Assembly (NCBI RefSeq): GCF_024519725.1
Contig: NZ_JALJRK010000017.1
Location: 1 to 64,000, forward strand
From: Microvirga sp. Mcv34
GTDB taxonomy: Bacteria > Pseudomonadota > Alphaproteobacteria > Rhizobiales > Beijerinckiaceae
DNA length: 64,000 bases
Direction: 5' to 3'
The notes under the pieces are model-generated. The model saw only the letters and a list, made by a program, of their open reading frames with translations. It was not told where the DNA came from and did not search any database. The position numbers and the translations under genes are program-made. This document shows, piece by piece, positions 8,679 through 17,791 of this stretch (position 1 is its first letter; each line of letters starts with the position of its first letter).

Positions 8679-11237
8679 TCACGCACTCAACGCCTCGAGA
8701 GCCCTGGTGCGGCGATCCACCACCGGCTCGCCCCGCTCGAAATGGATAACAGCGTCGAAGGGCGGTTGATCCATTGCCGGCGAGATCGATGGCGTGACGA
8801 GGATCAGCCCACGTCCGACGAAGGCGCGGCGCAGGTTGGCGACGAGCCGGTCGGCGGCCGGACCCGGCAGGCCGTCGAGGGCGCGTTGCACCACCAGGAT
8901 GCTCGGCCGGCGCACGAGGCCGCGCACCAGATCGACGGCCGCCACCTCGGTCAAGGTCAGGTCGTCGCCCTGCGGGTCCACCGGCGTATCGAGCCCGATG
9001 CGCGAGACCTCGCCGTCGAGGCCCCGCTGCGTGAGGATGCGGCGCGTCACCTCCTGCACGGATTCGAGAGCGCCGGCCTGATCGGCCACGATGCGCCCGA
9101 AGAGCAGGTTGTCCTGGATGCTGGCCGCCGCGCAGAAGCGTCTCTCGTCGTAGAACTCGATCGAGGATTTCAGGCTCACCGGCAGCATCCGGGCGAAGTC
9201 CGCCCGGGCCACGAGGATCTGCTCCTCCATGGCGGGTTCGAGCAGCCCCAGGCGATGCCGGCTCTCGTTGTAGCGCAGGGCGAGGCCGATCAGGCGCTCC
9301 CGGTCCCGCGAGGTCTGGTCGCTGCGCCGCTGCTCGTTCCTGCGATCGACGAGATCCTGGAAGTAAGGGCGGTCCGCCGCCGAGAAGAACGAGAAGCGCT
9401 CGAAGAGCGGCGACCCGTCCGGGATGTCGGCGAAGATCTCGATCATGCTCGTGGCGATCGACAGGCCCATCCGGGCCAGCGGCTTGGTCAGCTCGTTGGC
9501 CTCCAGGATCGCCCGGACGAAGGGGTGGCTCGACAGCTGGTCCTCCTGGAAGGAATCCCCGATGGGCTTCCCGAACAGCAGGTTCTCGCCGATCGTGGCG
9601 TAGCGGTTGTAGCGCGTCGCCCCGAAAGGATCGACGAAGCGGTCGAGTCCATCGGCGGTGAGCGCCGCCTGCACGGCGCGGCGCGCCTCCACGATGGCGG
9701 CGGCCAGCTCCGGCTCGCGCGCCGGATCGAGGGTTCCCGACAGGCCGCGGGCATGGGTCAGGCGGTCGAGGCCCGCTACCGCGATGGCCTCGGACAGGCG
9801 GTGCCTGAGCTCGCCCTCAGGGGCCGAGGCGCCGTAGAGCAGGTTGTCCCGCAGGCTGCCCTCGATCAGCACCGTGTTGCCCGTGAAGGCGATGCGCCGG
9901 CTGCGCTCCACCGGATCGGCGGCCGAGAGATCGACGCCGCCATAGGTGAGACGGCCGAAGGACGGGGGAACCTGCCCGCTCATGAGGGCCGCAAGCAGCC
10001 GTGGGCCTGCATCCCCGTCGCCGACCAGGGCCACGTGGGACGGGAAGGCGATGTTCAGGTTGACGGAGGTCACCCGCGCGCCGCTGGCAGGATCGTAGGC
10101 TGAGACGCCTTGGGCGACGAGCGCGCCGCTCTCGGGCAGGCCGGCCTTGCCCTTCAGGGCCGCGCGCAGCTTCAGCGGCCCCAGACCCTTGCCGAGATCG
10201 ATGAGGAGCGCCCGCGCCCTCAAGGTGAGCCGGTGCCACTGGACGACCTCGCGCGTTCCGTAGGCGGCCAGCGCCGCCGCGAGCACGCAGGCCGCCACCG
10301 TTCCGGCCGTCAGGGGGCGCTCCTGCGAGAACCAGGCGCCGAGGGCCAGGATCGACAGGGGGGCGACCATGAGGACGGCCGCGGAGGCAGCTTCGACAAG
10401 GGCCAGGCGGTATTCCCACCGCATCACCGGCCGGTGGCTCAGCACCAGCGCCTCGCGCACCCGGTTGCGCTCGAAGGGCGCGGTGCCGTGAGCGCGCAGC
10501 GCGGGAATGCGGTGCTCAAGATCTTCGAACACGCCCTCGGCTTCGTCGCCCTCGCGGTGCCGGGCGGCGGTGGCATCGAAGCGCAGCAGGGAGCGGCGGG
10601 CGCTCGCGACGGCGCCCAGCGTCAGGACCAGCGCCAGGGCAGCGCCCAGGTGCCAGTCCATGACGAACACATAGACACAGGCGAGGCCGATCATGCCGCC
10701 CAGCTTCACCGGCATGAGCAGGCTCGCGCCCAGGACGCCGCTTTCGCGCGCCAGCCCGCGGCCCGCCAGGGCCGTCACCATGGCGATCTCGTCATGGGAG
10801 GCGGACGGCACCTTGAGAATGACGTCGAGGGCGGCCGACTGGGTCTTCGTGAGCATCCTCAGGCCGATGCCGACCACCAGCCACTCGAACGCGACCAGGA
10901 TCAGGCCGAGGAGAAGGGGAACGAGCATGATGCCGACGATCGAGACCACCGCGAAGGCCTCGGACCCCAGCAGGATGCCCGGAAAAAGCACGATGGCGTC
11001 GGGCCGGGGATCCACCGGCGACGCGATGGCGACGCGCAGAAAGGATCCAGGCGCATCCCAGCCGCCCGCGGCCCCGGTCGCCCGGTCGACGACGTCGTGC
11101 ACGAGGTGGAACCCCGCGAGGATCAGAAGGCCGGCCAGGGCCAGAAGACCAAATCCGACGAGATGGCGATAAGGAGAGGTTTTCCACGCCAGGCGCAGCG
11201 GATCGCGCTCCACGACAAGTCCCAAGGACGACTCCAA
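8679..11237 (-). CDS. Degenerate ABC exporter-like protein lacking ATPase motifs
   Basis: An 852-residue protein. Residues about 20-310 contain paired hydrophobic segments like an ABC exporter membrane domain. A nucleotide-binding-like region follows, but the Walker A position reads GDGDAGPRLL (about 404-414) with no Lys-Ser/Thr. The C-terminal signature is LTLTEVAAVDLVRG instead of LSGGQ, and Walker B is SILVVQRALDGL. Three DNLLYG/ENLLFG/DNLLFG segments (about 462, 549, 708) resemble the post-Q-loop motif of exporters, suggesting internal duplication. The frame is intact with normal codon use, so it appears maintained rather than decaying. Function unknown. Confidence 0.75.
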   Translation of the reverse strand: MESSLGLVVERDPLRLAWKTSPYRHLVGFGLLALAGLLILAGFHLVHDVVDRATGAAGGWDAPGSFLRVAIASPVDPRPDAIVLFPGILLGSEAFAVVSIVGIMLVPLLLGLILVAFEWLVVGIGLRMLTKTQSAALDVILKVPSASHDEIAMVTALAGRGLARESGVLGASLLMPVKLGGMIGLACVYVFVMDWHLGAALALVLTLGAVASARRSLLRFDATAARHREGDEAEGVFEDLEHRIPALRAHGTAPFERNRVREALVLSHRPVMRWEYRLALVEAASAAVLMVAPLSILALGAWFSQERPLTAGTVAACVLAAALAAYGTREVVQWHRLTLRARALLIDLGKGLGPLKLRAALKGKAGLPESGALVAQGVSAYDPASGARVTSVNLNIAFPSHVALVGDGDAGPRLLAALMSGQVPPSFGRLTYGGVDLSAADPVERSRRIAFTGNTVLIEGSLRDNLLYGASAPEGELRHRLSEAIAVAGLDRLTHARGLSGTLDPAREPELAAAIVEARRAVQAALTADGLDRFVDPFGATRYNRYATIGENLLFGKPIGDSFQEDQLSSHPFVRAILEANELTKPLARMGLSIATSMIEIFADIPDGSPLFERFSFFSAADRPYFQDLVDRRNEQRRSDQTSRDRERLIGLALRYNESRHRLGLLEPAMEEQILVARADFARMLPVSLKSSIEFYDERRFCAAASIQDNLLFGRIVADQAGALESVQEVTRRILTQRGLDGEVSRIGLDTPVDPQGDDLTLTEVAAVDLVRGLVRRPSILVVQRALDGLPGPAADRLVANLRRAFVGRGLILVTPSISPAMDQPPFDAVIHFERGEPVVDRRTRALEALSA

Positions 11238-11264
11238 CGGTCAGGTTCACGTAACGGAGATGGA

Positions 11265-11520
11265 ACCTAAAGCATTTTTCGGCGAATGGGATGAGCGTGG
11301 CGGTTAAAAAGTGTGTTGCGGCACATGACGGTCCGGATTGCCTTGATCGGCCAGCCACGTCGGCGTGCTTGCAAGGTGACGCCGACCACGTCATGGCCGG
11401 CCTCGTGCCGGCCATCCCGACGCGGAAGAGTTCAGCGCCTCATGCAATCGAGATCACCGGCACGGGCCCGCGGATCAAGTCCGGGGAGGTGATGACGTGG
11501 GGCAGGGGAGAGGCCGTTGC
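11265..11520. repeat. Intergenic repeats upstream of the TPR gene
   Basis: The 426-base gap 11238-11663 holds CTAAAGCATTTTTCGGCGAA near 11268. This is the reverse of the CCGAAAAATGCTCT end found at 53.1 kb. It also holds a hairpin block ATGGCCGG (11393-11400) / CCGGCCAT (11408-11415), followed by GAGATCACCGGCACGGGCC. The same arrangement is seen at 42.2 kb. No coding sequence is evident here. Confidence 0.55.
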
Positions 11521-11663
11521 CGCAGCTTTAAGCCCGATTCCCGCAATCGCCAGCCGCTTCAAACTTTGCCGGTTCCTCCTCTCGCCGCGCCGCGCTTCAA
11601 CGCTATGTCACCCCCCTTGGAATCCCGCTCTGCTGCCTTTTACGGAGGATCGTAAGGCTTTCC

Positions 11664-12218
11664 ATGACGTCTCCTCTGCCGCTCGATTCGGTCTTCCAAA
11701 CTGTCCTCGAGGTTCCGAACAGGACGCCGAGCCCGGATCTGCCGCGCCGTCTGACGGGGCTGTTCAGGGAACTGGCCCTGCCCGAACCCACGCGCCCGGT
11801 CGAAGACATCGAGGATCAGATCTGGGCCCTGTGGGGATCGCACGAGGATCGCCTGGCCGAGGAGACCCTGATGGCGGCCGTGGAGGCCATCGGCTCGGGG
11901 TCGCTCAAGACCGCCCGGCCCCTGCTCGACCATCTCGTCGGCACGTACCCGGACTGGGCGGAAGCCTGGAACAAGCGGGCGACGCTCGCCTCCATCGAGA
12001 AGCGCGATGCGGACAGCCTGCTCGACATCGCCCGCACCCTGCAGCTGGAGCCGCGCCATTTCGGCGCCATCGCGGGCTTCGGCAACATCTGCCTGCGCAA
12101 CGCCCATCTCAACGAGGCCCGCGCGGCCTTCCAGATCGCCCTGTCGATCAATCCGCACATGGACGACCTGCGCGACATGCTGGAGAACCTGTCGCCGCAT
12201 CATCTGATGCTGCATTGA
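11664..12218 (+). CDS. TPR-containing protein
   Basis: A 184-residue soluble protein with about two to three tetratricopeptide-like helical pairs in the C-terminal half (AEAWNKRATLASIEKRD, FGAIAGFGNICLRNAHLNEA, ARAAFQIALSINPHMDD). It has no signal peptide, so it is probably cytoplasmic and acts by protein-protein contact. The partner is unknown. The N-terminal 60 residues are rich in Pro and Leu and not recognised. Confidence 0.75.
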   Translation: MTSPLPLDSVFQTVLEVPNRTPSPDLPRRLTGLFRELALPEPTRPVEDIEDQIWALWGSHEDRLAEETLMAAVEAIGSGSLKTARPLLDHLVGTYPDWAEAWNKRATLASIEKRDADSLLDIARTLQLEPRHFGAIAGFGNICLRNAHLNEARAAFQIALSINPHMDDLRDMLENLSPHHLMLH

Positions 12219-12289
12219 GGTCCGTGGGGACGTGTAAGCGCGACATTGGGGCCGTTGCGGCCCGCCGGCGAGGGCGTACCTTAGGCGCC

Positions 12290-12787
12290 ATGTCCGATTC
12301 GCCTGCCCTCCTGTCCCGCCCCATCATCCTGCCAGTCGACGGCCGTCAGTCGCCCGTGGCCGCCGGCGTCCAGCGCGGCGTGCGCCGCCTGTTCTCGCAG
12401 CTCGGCCACGTGACCCTGCCGGAATTCACCCTCGCCAACGGCCGGCGCGCCGATCTCATCGCGCTCGCCCCCGATGGGGCACTCACGATCATCGAGATCA
12501 AGTCGAGCGTGGCGGATTTCCGGGCCGACCGGAAATGGCCCGATTACGAGGACTTCTGCGACCGGTTCTACTTCGCCGTGCCGGAGACGGTTCCCTTCGA
12601 CATCCTGCCCGAGGACCGCGGCCTGATCGTCGCCGACAGCTTCGGGGCGGCGATCATGCGGGAGGCGGCGCACCATCCGCTCGCCGGCGCGCGCCGCAAG
12701 GCCGTGACCCTGCGCTTCGCCCATTCGGCCGCGTCCCTGCTGCACGCCCTGGCCGACCCGGATCGGATCGCCGACGGGCGGCTTTGA
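12290..12787 (+). CDS. mmcB: MmcB-family DNA repair protein
   Basis: A 165-residue protein of the MmcB family, first described in Caulobacter as an SOS-induced DNA repair factor. It shows a PD-(D/E)xK nuclease-like core: Asp55 in GRRADLIALA, then Glu69 and Lys71 in TIIEIKSSV. The FRADRKWPDYEDFCDRFYFAV block is characteristic of the family. I looked for a GAAC-N7-GAAC box in the 71 bases before the start and found none, so any SOS control here is unproven. Confidence 0.85.
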   Translation: MSDSPALLSRPIILPVDGRQSPVAAGVQRGVRRLFSQLGHVTLPEFTLANGRRADLIALAPDGALTIIEIKSSVADFRADRKWPDYEDFCDRFYFAVPETVPFDILPEDRGLIVADSFGAAIMREAAHHPLAGARRKAVTLRFAHSAASLLHALADPDRIADGRL

Positions 12788-12905
12788 GACCTCCACACCC
12801 GTGGAGCGATTCCTGTGCATGCCTGTTCCCGGAACGGTTGCGTGACGGGAGACCAGGTTTCACAGTTCCCGCGACGCTTCATGCCGCGAGGATCATGGAC
12901 CAGCC

Positions 12906-13448
12906 ATGGAACAGGCGATCAGGTTTCTGCTCAGCAATTTCACGCTGACGCTTTTCGTCGTCGGGCTCATGGCATCGCTCATCGCCCTGATGCGGCACCC
13001 GCGTCCCTGGAGCCGCGTGACGATCGTCGAGGCCCTGCTGTCGTGGTTCCTGTTCTTCTCGCTCGGAGTCAGCTTCCTCTACAATTTCGTCATGCATGTC
13101 TTCTTCTCCGAGATGGCTGCCGCGTTCATCGGTTGGCAGACCAGCCCGTTCCAGAAGGAAGTCGGCTTCGCCAGCCTCGGGTTCTCCGTGGTGGGGTTCA
13201 TGGCCTTCAAAGGCGGTCACGGGATGCGTCTCGCCGCCCTCGTCGGCCCGGCTTGCTTCCTCTGGGGAGCCGCGGCCGGTCACGTGCAGCAGATGATTGC
13301 GGCGCACAACTTCGCCCCCGGCAATGCAGGCGTGATCTTCTACACGGATATCCTGCTGCCGCTGTTCGGGCTTGCTTTCCTCTGGATGCGAAGGCGGACC
13401 GAGACGATCAGGGGGACGAGCCTGCGAACTGCAGCTTCTCCGCTCTGA
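12906..13448 (+). CDS. DUF6790-like membrane protein
   Basis: A 180-residue integral membrane protein with about five hydrophobic segments (near residues 12-30, 42-62, 92-108, 112-128, 142-160). The run GHVQQMIAAHNFAPGNAG between the last segments and the overall layout resemble the DUF6790 family; that name is from memory. Function unknown. The 118 bases upstream contain no other gene. Confidence 0.65.
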   Translation: MEQAIRFLLSNFTLTLFVVGLMASLIALMRHPRPWSRVTIVEALLSWFLFFSLGVSFLYNFVMHVFFSEMAAAFIGWQTSPFQKEVGFASLGFSVVGFMAFKGGHGMRLAALVGPACFLWGAAAGHVQQMIAAHNFAPGNAGVIFYTDILLPLFGLAFLWMRRRTETIRGTSLRTAASPL

Positions 13449-13466
13449 CCTTCAAGGCAGTGAGCA

Positions 13467-14024
13467 TCAGCGCGGTGCGCGCTTGGCGAGGATCCGCTGG
13501 AGGGTCCGGCGGTGCATGTTGAGGCGCCGCGCCGTTTCCGAGACATTGCGGCCGCAGAGCTCGTAGACGCGCTGGATGTGCTCCCAGCGCACCCGGTCGG
13601 CCGACATGGGGTTTTCCGGCGGCAGGGCGCGCTCCCCGGGCTGGGCCATGAGGGCGGCGTGGATCTCGTCCGCATCGGCGGGTTTGGCCAGGTAATCGAA
13701 AGCTCCCATCTTCACTGCCGTCACGGCGGTGGCGATGTTGCCGTAACCGGTGAGGATGACCCCACGGGCGTCCGGGCGGCGGCTCTTCAGGCGCTCGATC
13801 ACGTCGAGGCCGTTGCCGTCGCCGAGGCGCATGTCGATCACCGCGAAGGCCGGTGGCTCGCTCTCGATGGCGGCCAGGCCATCGGTCACGCTCTCGGCCA
13901 CGCGAACTTCATAGCCGCGGCCTTCCATGGCGCGGGCGAGACGGGTCGAGAACGGCCGGTCGTCGTCGACGATCAAGAGACTCTTGTCGGCGCGATCTTC
14001 GAACGCGGCAGGCGCATCGGCCAT
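13467..14024 (-). CDS. regA: RegA/ActR/PrrA-type redox response regulator
   Basis: A 185-residue regulator. The receiver domain has the acidic pocket IVDDD (18-22), phospho-acceptor Asp64 in VIDMRLGDGNGLDV, the switch Thr in ILTGYG and Lys in YLAKPAD. A Fis-type HTH closes the protein (NVSETARRLNMHRRTLQRIL), which is the hallmark of RegA/ActR. It acts downstream of the RegB kinase encoded next to it, controlling respiration, carbon and nitrogen fixation and redox genes in Alphaproteobacteria. The start at MADAPAAFED was chosen over an upstream ATG. Confidence 0.92.
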   Translation of the reverse strand: MADAPAAFEDRADKSLLIVDDDRPFSTRLARAMEGRGYEVRVAESVTDGLAAIESEPPAFAVIDMRLGDGNGLDVIERLKSRRPDARGVILTGYGNIATAVTAVKMGAFDYLAKPADADEIHAALMAQPGERALPPENPMSADRVRWEHIQRVYELCGRNVSETARRLNMHRRTLQRILAKRAPR

Positions 14025-14106
14025 CAGACATTCTCCTTGCATCCGAGGATGAAATCCCTTCATGAGCGAGCCTGTCCGGCTCCTCTCTCATATGGGAATT
14101 CTTCCC

Positions 14107-15462
14107 CTAAACTTTGAGAGACGGCGACGTGTCTCCCTGCGGCGAAATTGCCGCACCTCGTTCAAACGCATGACGGGGCCAAACGATCCGTGCGATGGCC
14201 CCGGAGGCCGGCGGCGCGGCGTTCGTCAGGATCAGTTCGGCGCCCGAACGCTCGATCAGGGTCTTGGCGATGAACAGCCCCAGGCCCAATCCTCCGCCTT
14301 CCTCGCTGTCCTCCGTCCGTTCGGCGGCGCTGCGGGTGGTCACATAAGGCTCGCCGACCCTGAGCAGAATATCGGGCGCGTAACCGGGGCCGTCATCCCG
14401 GATCTCGATGAAAACCTCGTGAGGAGACCAGCAGGCCTCGATCATGACCCGGCTTTCGGCGAAGTCCGTGGCGTTGTCGAGGATGTTCGACAGGCCATAG
14501 ACGACGCCCGGGTTGCGCCGCCCCATGGGCTCCGGTCCCTCGCCCCTGGTCTCGACCTTGACGTCGAAGCCCACGGCGCGCTGCGGCTCGACGATCTCCT
14601 CCACCAGATGGCTGAGCGAGATGGTCTCCAGGAACTCGGCTTCCTCCTCCTGGCCCATGGAGGTGAGCTTGGTCAGGATGGTGCGGCAGCGCTCCACCTG
14701 CTCCTGCAGGAGCTTCAGATCCTCCCCCTCGGGGCCATCCTTGGGCATGGAATGGCTCAGCTCCTTCGTCACCAGGGCGATGGTGGCGAGCGGCGTGCCG
14801 AGCTCATGGGCGGCCGCGGCGGCCAGACCGTCGAGCTGGGACAGGTGCTGCTCCCGGGCGAGCACCAGCTCGGTGGCCGCGAGCGCCTGGGCGAGCTGCC
14901 TGGCCTCCTCGGCGACCCGCCAGGCATAGATGCCCGTGAAGGCCGTGCCGAGGGCGATCGCCGTCCAGATACCGGTTACGTAGAGGAAGGGGAGGGAGAG
15001 GTCCTGTCCGGGAAACCACGGCAGCGGCCGATGGGTGAGCACCAGGAGCGTCGCGCAGCCGATGGCCAGAAGGCCCAGGCCCAGGGTCCGCTCCGGGGTC
15101 AGGGCCGTGGCCGAGATCAGGACGGGCGCCAGGAACAGCATGGCGAAGGGGTTCTCCAGGCCCCCCGTCAGGTAGAGGAGCCCCGTCAGCTGCAGGATGT
15201 CGAAGGCGAGCAGCGACGTGGCGATATTGTCGCTGAGCCGGTGGCTCGCCGGGTACTGGATGCGCAGGAGCAGGTTGACCCAGACCGAGGCGCCGATGAC
15301 GAGGAAGCAAAGACCGAACGGGAGGGGGAAGCCCAGGCCGAATCGGACGCCCGCGACCGCCGCCGCCTGACCGGCGATGGCGAGCCAGCGCAGGCGCACG
15401 AGCGTGTCGAGTCGCAGGTGCCGGGCATGGTGGGTCAGGCTTTTCTGGTCGATCTTGGACAT
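14107..15462 (-). CDS. regB: RegB/ActS/PrrB-type redox sensor histidine kinase
   Basis: A 451-residue membrane kinase. Six hydrophobic segments (about 28-185) carry the quinone-site heptapeptide GGLENPF at 100-106. His219 lies in AAAAHELGTPLAT. Cys259 in QVERCRTIL sits exactly 40 residues after the His, the spacing of redox-active Cys265 to His225 in Rhodobacter RegB. An ATPase domain follows with NILDNATDFAE, DDGPGY and GLGLGLFIAKTL. The start is taken at MSKIDQKS. It is transcribed with regA, 82 bases upstream of it. Confidence 0.93.
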   Translation of the reverse strand: MSKIDQKSLTHHARHLRLDTLVRLRWLAIAGQAAAVAGVRFGLGFPLPFGLCFLVIGASVWVNLLLRIQYPASHRLSDNIATSLLAFDILQLTGLLYLTGGLENPFAMLFLAPVLISATALTPERTLGLGLLAIGCATLLVLTHRPLPWFPGQDLSLPFLYVTGIWTAIALGTAFTGIYAWRVAEEARQLAQALAATELVLAREQHLSQLDGLAAAAAHELGTPLATIALVTKELSHSMPKDGPEGEDLKLLQEQVERCRTILTKLTSMGQEEEAEFLETISLSHLVEEIVEPQRAVGFDVKVETRGEGPEPMGRRNPGVVYGLSNILDNATDFAESRVMIEACWSPHEVFIEIRDDGPGYAPDILLRVGEPYVTTRSAAERTEDSEEGGGLGLGLFIAKTLIERSGAELILTNAAPPASGAIARIVWPRHAFERGAAISPQGDTSPSLKV

Positions 15463-15690
15463 CCCCGAACAGAATAGGGCCGTGATTGTGTTCGCCAAGC
15501 ATCCATTCTTGGCCTATTTTCCTAAGATGTGCTTAGGCTCTGCTCCGGAACCAAAGTATGTAGCCCGTTTTCGCTGTGGAAGAGATAGTCTGTTGCAATA
15601 ATCTGAAGGAACTTTAATCTTAAAATTACGGTTGAGGATAAAGCCTACCGCATGATGCGAGAATCAGGCGCCCGACCCTTTTTGGGGACA

Positions 15691-16956
15691 ATGATGAACT
15701 TTTCATATGTTTGGTACGATACGGCGCATTGGCTTTTGAGCCCCGCTCGCGCCGCGTCCGATTTCACGAAGCATTTCTTCGACAATCCCGGCAACCCCCT
15801 GACCAACACGCCCTATGGCCGGACCGTCTCGGCGGCCTGCGAGCTGTTCGAGCGCACCACGCGGCGCTACGGCAAGCCCGCCTTCAACCTGCCGACCACT
15901 TCGATCGGCAACGAGGAGGTGGCGGTCACCGAGAGAATCGTCTGGGATCGCCCGTTCTGCCGCGTCATCTCCTTCGATCGCGACCACGCCCTCGCCAAGG
16001 AGCAGCCGAAGCTCCTGATCGTCGCGCCCATGTCGGGCCATTACGCCACGCTCCTGCGCGGCACCGTCGAGACCTTCCTGCCGACCCACCAGGTGATGAT
16101 CACCGACTGGATCGACGCCCGCATGGTCCCCCTGGCGGAAGGCGCCTTCGATCTCGACGATTACATCGATTACCTTAAGGACATGTTCCGGGCGTTCGGT
16201 CCGGACCTGAGCGTCATGGCTGTTTGCCAGCCGGCCGTTCCCGTGATCGCGGCCATCGCCCGCCTCGAGGCCGAGAACGACCCGCTCGTCCCGCGCTCGA
16301 TGGTCCTGATGGGCGGCCCCATCGACACCCGCCGCTCGCCCACCGCGGTCAACCGGCTGGCGGAGGAGCGCGGCATCGACTGGTTCCGGCAGCACTGCAT
16401 CACCAAGGTGCCCCCGTCCCATCCGGGCTTCTGGCGCGATGTCTATCCAGGCTTCCAGCAGCTCTCCGGCTTCATGGCCATGAACATCGACCGGCACCTG
16501 ACCGCCCATTACGAGATGTTCAACCACCTCGTGGACGGCGACGGCGATTCGGCCGAGAAGCACCGGGAGTTCTACGACGAGTACCTCGCCGTCATGGACC
16601 TGACCGCCGAGTTCTACCTGCAGACGATCGAGACGGTGTTCGTCAACCACGAGCTGCCCAAGGGCGAGATGATGCACCGGGACGAACCCGTGGATCTGAT
16701 GGCCATCCGGCGTTGCGCCATCATGGCCGTCGAGGGCGAGCGGGATGACATCTCGGGCGTGGGCCAGACCCTGGCGGCCCTGGACTTGACCCCCAACCTG
16801 TCCTCCGACAAGAAGCTCTATCATCTGCAGGCCGGGGTCGGTCATTATGGCGTCTTCAACGGTTCTCGTTTCAGGGCTCAGATCGCTCCTCGAATCGCTG
16901 AATTCATTGAGAATCACAGCCGAGAGCCAGCCCGGAAGAGGCCGTCAAGAGCCTGA
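15691..16956 (+). CDS. phaZ: Intracellular poly(3-hydroxybutyrate) depolymerase
   Basis: A 421-residue enzyme of the PhaZ1-like intracellular PHB depolymerase family, with the catalytic Cys179 in the lipase-box-like MAVCQPAVP. The N-terminus MMNFSYVWYDTAHWLLSPAR and the C-terminal VGHYGVFNGSRF block with the active-site His are typical. It mobilises stored PHB granules. An alternative start exists 39 bases upstream at 15652. The preceding 228 bases are AT-rich compared with neighbours and probably hold the promoter. Confidence 0.92.
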   Translation: MMNFSYVWYDTAHWLLSPARAASDFTKHFFDNPGNPLTNTPYGRTVSAACELFERTTRRYGKPAFNLPTTSIGNEEVAVTERIVWDRPFCRVISFDRDHALAKEQPKLLIVAPMSGHYATLLRGTVETFLPTHQVMITDWIDARMVPLAEGAFDLDDYIDYLKDMFRAFGPDLSVMAVCQPAVPVIAAIARLEAENDPLVPRSMVLMGGPIDTRRSPTAVNRLAEERGIDWFRQHCITKVPPSHPGFWRDVYPGFQQLSGFMAMNIDRHLTAHYEMFNHLVDGDGDSAEKHREFYDEYLAVMDLTAEFYLQTIETVFVNHELPKGEMMHRDEPVDLMAIRRCAIMAVEGERDDISGVGQTLAALDLTPNLSSDKKLYHLQAGVGHYGVFNGSRFRAQIAPRIAEFIENHSREPARKRPSRA

Positions 16957-17032
16957 CTCTGTTCTTGATGCGTTCTTAGGAGCGGCAAACGGCTGCGCTG
17001 ACAGAATCGACCTGTCGGGGCAGATTGCGGAC

Positions 17033-17776
17033 ATGAAATCCGCCCTGTTTCGCCGCGTTCCCGCGGACCCGCCTCACCTCAGAGTCTTTCACGATGGCCA
17101 GACCTTCAAGGTGGCCCTCAAGCGCCGTCCGACGGCCAAGCGAATCACCCTGCGCGTCTCGAACGCGACCGGCGAGGTCGTGCTCAGCATCCCCGAGCGC
17201 ACGGACGTAGGCCTCGCCCAGAAGTTCGCCGACAGCCACAGCCAGTGGATCGCCACCCGGCTCGCCAAGGTGCCGGAGCGCGTGCCCTTCGAGCCGGGGG
17301 CCCTGGTGCCCTTTCGCGGCGTGCCTCATCGGATCGTCCATTGGTCGACCATCCGGGGCGTGACCCAGGCCACCAAGGGCGGCGCGGGCGAGCCGATCAT
17401 CGCCGTGGCCGGCGAGGTGTCCCATGTGGCCCGTCGGGTACGGGATTTCCTCGAGGCCGAGGCGAAAAAGGACTTCGCCGCGGCCGTGAGGAAGCATACG
17501 GCCCAGCTCGGGCAGCCGGCCAAGCGCATCACCGTGCGCGACACCAAGAGCCGCTGGGGCTCCTGCTCGGCCAACGGGGCGCTCAGCTTCTCCTGGCGCC
17601 TCATTATGGCGCCGCCTTTCGTACTCGATTACCTCGCCGCCCACGAGGTGGCCCACCTGCGCGAACTGAACCATTCCAACCGGTTCTGGAAGCTCACCTA
17701 CCAGCTCTGCCCCCGCACCGACGAGGCGGAAGCCTGGCTCAAGACCTACGGCAGCGCCCTGCACCGGATCGGGTGA
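17033..17776 (+). CDS. YgjP/DUF45-type M48-like metallopeptidase
   Basis: A 247-residue cytoplasmic protein with the zinc motif HEVAH at residues 204-208, followed by LRELNHSNRFW, whose later His is the third ligand. KSRWGSCSANGALSFSWRL upstream is the family's second conserved block. DUF45/YgjP proteins are putative metal-dependent hydrolases; the substrate is unknown. The start ATG lies in the 3' neighbourhood of phaZ with a 76-base gap. Confidence 0.86.
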   Translation: MKSALFRRVPADPPHLRVFHDGQTFKVALKRRPTAKRITLRVSNATGEVVLSIPERTDVGLAQKFADSHSQWIATRLAKVPERVPFEPGALVPFRGVPHRIVHWSTIRGVTQATKGGAGEPIIAVAGEVSHVARRVRDFLEAEAKKDFAAAVRKHTAQLGQPAKRITVRDTKSRWGSCSANGALSFSWRLIMAPPFVLDYLAAHEVAHLRELNHSNRFWKLTYQLCPRTDEAEAWLKTYGSALHRIG

Positions 17777-17791
17777 GGGGCGCTGCCGGGC

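Noticed and set aside
12219..12289. LexA box upstream of mmcB
   Set aside because: I read the gap for GAAC-N7-GAAC or its complement and found none, although the family is SOS-linked elsewhere.
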